The position numbers and the translations under genes are program-made. From assembly GCF_000422385.1 (NCBI RefSeq), contig NZ_AULR01000018.1, positions 1 to 38,470 on the forward strand: a DNA stretch of 38,470 nt. Reading direction: 5' to 3'. The first letter of the stretch is position 1; each line of letters opens with the position of its first letter. Positions 35,941-38,470 of the stretch are shown here, piece by piece. Below the pieces are notes generated by a model, which made no database searches, had not been told where the DNA came from, and was given only the letters and a program-made list of their open reading frames with translations. Source of the stretch: Microbacterium indicum DSM 19969 (GTDB taxonomy: Bacteria > Actinomycetota > Actinomycetes > Actinomycetales > Microbacteriaceae).

Positions 35941-36901
35941 GCGTCAGCTCCACAGCTCGACGGTACGCGGCGCGGTGGGCGCGCGCGACCTCTTCCCATG
36001 TGCGGGCCGAGAGGTCGGGAGAGCCCTCCGGGATCCCCGCGGCGAGCGCGGCCGACAGCGTCGCCGCCGACAGCGGGGCGTCGAAGAACCGCACCCACGC
36101 CGATCCGACCTCGTCGCGCAGAGCGAGGGTGCTCTCCGTCCGTGGCACGAGGATCGGGCGGCCGAGCGAGAGGGCGACGATCGCGATCCCCGAGCTGTGG
36201 AGCTCGCGGTACGGCAGGACGACGAGGTCGGCGGCCGTGACCTCGGCGACGAGCTCGGCGTCGGGCACGAACGCGAACCGGTGCGAGACCCGCGGATCGT
36301 CGGACGACGCGATCCGCGACTCCAGGGCGGGATCGAGCGGCTTCCCCACGATCCGCAGCTCCCCACCCGAGACGCCGGCGAAAGCGTCGAGCAGCTCGTC
36401 GATGCCTTTGTAGGGGCGGATCAGTCCCGTGAAGAGCGCGCGCCCGGAGACAGGCGCGGATCGCGGGTGGTGCGCGAACGGCTCGACGTAGCTGCCGTGG
36501 GGGATCGAGACGATCTCGCCCCGCGCGCGGCGCGCGGCCTCGGGAACGAGGTGGATCTCGACGGCCGCGAGGTCTTCGAGACGCCGCGCCAGCTCTCCCC
36601 CGGCGACGTCCTCGTGCGGCGCCGGGTTGTGCCGGGTCGAGACGACGGCGGTGCGGCCCGCACGGAGCCGCAGGAGCAGCGCCCGTGCCAGTGCACGCTT
36701 GAGGGCGCCGCGCACGCCGGATCCGCCCGCCAGCGCCTCGGGCCAGTGCACGTGGAACACGTCGTACCGACCGAACAGCGCGCGCGGCCACGAGAAGAAG
36801 GCGACCGAGACCCCGTCGCCCGCGACGGCCGCCATGTGCGTGGCGTACTTCGTCCCGCCCGTCGCGGCACGGGTCGAGTGGAGGACGCGGAGGGGCGTCA
36901 T
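35933..36901 (-). CDS. family 4-type glycosyltransferase
   Basis: The 322-residue product has the GT-B pattern: LRVLHSTRAATGGTKYATH at the start, VVSTRHNPAPHEDVAGGELA and SIPHGSYVEPF in the first half, then ALFTGLIRPYKGIDELLDAF, DLVVLPYRELHSSGIAIVAL with the EX7E-like region. The short length (most have ~370) comes from a small N-terminal domain. ATG 36901 overlaps the stop of the small upstream gene by 4 nt, and its own stop overlaps the pyruvyl-transferase-like gene by 8 nt. Confidence 0.85.
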   Translation of the reverse strand: MTPLRVLHSTRAATGGTKYATHMAAVAGDGVSVAFFSWPRALFGRYDVFHVHWPEALAGGSGVRGALKRALARALLLRLRAGRTAVVSTRHNPAPHEDVAGGELARRLEDLAAVEIHLVPEAARRARGEIVSIPHGSYVEPFAHHPRSAPVSGRALFTGLIRPYKGIDELLDAFAGVSGGELRIVGKPLDPALESRIASSDDPRVSHRFAFVPDAELVAEVTAADLVVLPYRELHSSGIAIVALSLGRPILVPRTESTLALRDEVGSAWVRFFDAPLSAATLSAALAAGIPEGSPDLSARTWEEVARAHRAAYRRAVELTHG

Positions 36902-37113
36902 CGCGTGCGGAGGCGCAGGATATCCGCCTCAACATCCGCGATCGGAATGCCGCGGCAAGGTCCGAGCTCGTCGCGTGCGCCACGTACGTTGTCCGCAGAG
37001 AACACCCGGTGCGCGCGTGCAATTCGCGACGCTGGCCGTTGGGCGGCCTCGGCCACGGACTCGTCACGAAGCTCCCCGTCGAGCCTCGTTGTGAACGGTG
37101 TCTGCTTGACCAT
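36898..37113 (-). CDS. small protein with a ribbon-helix-helix-like N-terminus
   Basis: From ATG 37113, with a perfect AAGGAGG 5 nt upstream, the product has 71 residues. KQTPFTTRLDGELRDESVAEA resembles the beta-strand and first helix of ribbon-helix-helix antitoxins; the end RGIPIADVEADILRLRTR resembles the C-terminus of some RelB/ParD-type proteins. The middle part is unusual, so it may be a mosaic or a degenerate antitoxin. No toxin lies downstream; the stop overlaps the GT4 ATG (ATGA). The strong ribosome binding site argues that it is expressed. Confidence 0.55.
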   Translation of the reverse strand: MVKQTPFTTRLDGELRDESVAEAAQRPASRIARAHRVFSADNVRGARDELGPCRGIPIADVEADILRLRTR

Positions 37114-37747
37114 GATCGCCTCCTTGTACCTCCGAAGCCTAAGCAGATTCGGGGCGCTCCCGCTCTCCCGGATCCCACGGCCCCTCCAACGCACAGGCGT
37201 CTGGGTAGCGATGGCGCGCGCTGTCGTGCCGTTCTAGGCGTTACTCCGATAACGCCCCATACGCGGAAGTGACAGAAGCCAACGAGCAGACCGGTTTGGC
37301 CGTCCCCCTCAACGAAACGCAGGGCTGCTCATGCGGTGACGTGGAGCACGATCGCACAGAAAACTGACCAGCACGACTGCCGGTCGTATTCCTACCTGCC
37401 GAATTGCTCAGCGCCCCGTGCGCCTCATGGAGGCGAAGTCGTACGCCGAGAGGTTGGGCTACGCGCGCAGCGGAGCTCTCGAGCCCTCGATGCGTTATCC
37501 GTCCTTCATCCAGCAGTTCGGCAAGACGTCGTGGAACGGCGCGGCACCGATCCAGATCGATGAGTCGCGTTGCTCCTCGCCCCGACACGAGCACCGGCGC
37601 GCACAACGGGGCGAACGCGATGTGCGCCACTTCCGATACACGCCTCCGAAGCAATCACCGCCTCACCTCCGGTTGCGCCGCGCAAGATCACAACCCACCT
37701 GGGTTGGATCGGACGAGGACGCTGCCGGCCCCGTGTGTTCGGCGAGT
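37114..37747. other. gene-poor stretch of atypical composition
   Basis: Several overlapping open frames exist on both strands but none has a good start or a clear family. A plus-strand frame at about 37430-37570 reads EAKSYAERLGYARSGALEPS and RYPSFIQQFGKTSWNGAAP, which looks like once-coding sequence, but it runs into low-complexity Arg-rich translation. A 7-bp inverted repeat with a 6-nt spacer lies at 37237-37256. The stretch probably holds gene remnants. Confidence 0.35.
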
Positions 37748-38158
37748 TCAGTTGCCGCGTCGACCGGCGGGTCGCCAGTCCCGTTCAGGCGTGATGCCAT
37801 GCAACTTGCACAACGCGAGATACGAATCGAGATAGTCATCCGCGCGCAACTGTGCTTCGTTGACTTGGGCCTCGAACGATGGTTCGGCGAGCCGCCCATC
37901 GATCTCAAATCGAAGTTGGTCGCGGAACAGATGCGCCGAGAGGTCACCCGGATTCGCCGCGACAGCCGCGTCAGCAAGCCGAAGTGCCCTATCGCCCTCT
38001 CCCTGCCGCCGCAGACGCTGCGCCATCGCGAGCGTCGCGTATCCACGCCCGTAGAAGTCATCAGGCAAGGTGCGGAGGTAGGCCCGCAGTCGAGACATCG
38101 GCAGCTTCCTGAGCGCAAACAGATAGAGCAGGTTCGAGAGGTCGGGCCAGTCGGCCAT
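37748..38158 (-). CDS. TPR-like protein of unknown function, 5' side bounded by an insertion sequence
   Basis: From ATG 38158 the product has 136 residues. The centre (LRRQGEGDRALRLADAAVAA, then NPGDLSAHLFRDQLRFEIDG) has the helix-pair rhythm of a TPR repeat; the rest is helical and soluble (LLYLFALRKLPMSRLRAYL). The ATG lies only 4 bp from the inferred ISL3 left end at 38163, so the IS may have cut off the true N-terminus or promoter. The open frame continues into IS DNA, which is not part of the original gene. No function can be assigned. Confidence 0.5.
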   Translation of the reverse strand: MADWPDLSNLLYLFALRKLPMSRLRAYLRTLPDDFYGRGYATLAMAQRLRRQGEGDRALRLADAAVAANPGDLSAHLFRDQLRFEIDGRLAEPSFEAQVNEAQLRADDYLDSYLALCKLHGITPERDWRPAGRRGN

Positions 38159-38214
38159 ATGCGGCTCTTCGCAGTTGAGGGGGTAGGTGAGGGCGCGTCG
38201 GTGTCCTGGTAGGG

Positions 38215-38272
38215 GTCGAGGTCTCCCGAGGATGGAAGTTCTCACACTGCCCGTCCGACGGAAGACCTCGAC
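38215..38272 (+). repeat. inverted repeat in front of the ISL3 transposase start
   Basis: A 10-bp perfect repeat, 38215-38224 with 38263-38272, enclosing 38 nt. The right arm abuts the GTG start codon. In RNA it would form a long-loop hairpin next to the initiation site; in DNA it may be a transposase or host-factor site. Confidence 0.45.
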
Positions 38273-38470
38273 GTGTCCCACGCTACATTCGCTGCCCCTG
38301 ATCTGACCGTGTTCTGCCGCCTCGACGAGCTCGGACTCGACGCCGTCGGACTGGACTTGCGGCGTGATCGGGCGGTCATCGAGTGTCGCGTCGCGGAGCC
38401 CGACTCGTGGTGTCGAGGTTGCGGCAGTCAGGCGCTCTCGCGCGGGACGGTTGCCCGTCGTCTCGCGCAC
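38273..38470 (+). CDS. ISL3-family transposase, N-terminal part (3' end outside window)
   Basis: GTG 38273 opens a frame that stays open to the end of the window (66 codons): SHATFAAPDLTVFCRLDELG, then RRDRAVIECRVAEPDSWCRG and CGSQALSRGTVARRLAH. The cysteines in CRV and CRGCG form the N-terminal zinc-finger-like pattern of ISL3 transposases, and RGTVARRLAH precedes the helix-turn-helix. The catalytic DDE domain lies beyond the window. The start is placed immediately after an inverted repeat that may limit translation. Confidence 0.82.
   Translation, partial: MSHATFAAPDLTVFCRLDELGLDAVGLDLRRDRAVIECRVAEPDSWCRGCGSQALSRGTVARRLAH

Larger units (their letters stand above)
38163..38470 (+). mobile_element. 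left end of an ISL3-family insertion sequence (continues past window)
   Basis: GGCTCTTC at 38163-38170 is the typical outer sequence of ISL3-family terminal repeats, followed by CGCAGTTGAGGGGGTAGG. The transposase frame starts at 38273. The right end and the 8-bp target duplication are outside the window. An inverted repeat (38215-38224 with 38263-38272) ends exactly at the transposase GTG. Confidence 0.7.

Noticed and set aside
37241..37654. 137-residue minus-strand open frame
   Set aside because: No ribosome binding site, Ser/Arg-rich translation and competing frames on the other strand; no family pattern.

Overview
The window is high-GC actinobacterial DNA. Protein content and gene order fit a Microbacteriaceae-type organism: an actinobacterial S10-spc ribosomal cluster running secY-adk-map into a membrane-anchored DsbA-like gene, a fused RmlC-RmlD enzyme, many GTG starts, and many genes whose -10 box sits 6-8 nt before the start codon. 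All assignments come from reading the sequence; no database search was run.

Layout. 1-1340: the right end of an IS3-family element, a decayed membrane-protein fragment, a gene-poor stretch, and a small secreted cysteine-containing protein with its own promoter and terminator. 1373-14390 (minus strand): one long ribosomal superoperon, transcribed rpsJ-rplC-rplD-rplW-rplB-rpsS-rplV-rpsC-rplP-rpmC-rpsQ-rplN-rplX-rplE-(hairpin, no rpsN)-rpsH-rplF-rplR-rpsE-rpmD-rplO-(hairpin)-secY-adk-map-dsbA-like, with a promoter and a leader of about 300 nt upstream of rpsJ. 14854-23045: a small Rv0909/MT0933-like protein, then surface-glycan genes: GtrA-like flippase, two GT2 glycosyltransferases, a large YfhO-like membrane protein, and dTDP-rhamnose synthesis (rfbA, rfbB, fused rfbC-rfbD).

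23075-29749 is a sulfur-assimilation block. It holds an Rrf2 regulator without any cysteine, two TauE/SafE transporters, a long CysC (APS kinase), CysQ (PAP phosphatase), and CysD/CysN (ATP sulfurylase). Two promoters in this block share a conserved 39-43 bp element, and a third carries a weaker copy; this looks like the regulon of the local Rrf2 protein. 29829-30685 is a toxin-antitoxin pair whose PIN toxin appears to carry an in-frame internal deletion.

30690-37113 returns to surface polysaccharide: a polyprenyl-phosphate sugar-phosphate transferase (the likely initiating enzyme), a GT4 transferase, an orphan AAA ATPase, tandem related hairpins, a polysaccharide-pyruvyl-transferase-family protein, another GT4 transferase and a small ribbon-helix-helix-like protein. 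37114-38470 is atypical DNA with a TPR-like ORF and the left end of an ISL3-family element running out of the window.

Taken together, the window joins a translation/secretion core operon to an accessory envelope-glycan and sulfate-activation region bounded by insertion sequences. The most notable points are the shared sulfur promoter element, the deleted PIN toxin, the run of leaderless-type starts, the long N-terminal extension of CysC, and the duplicated hairpins at 34784-34905.
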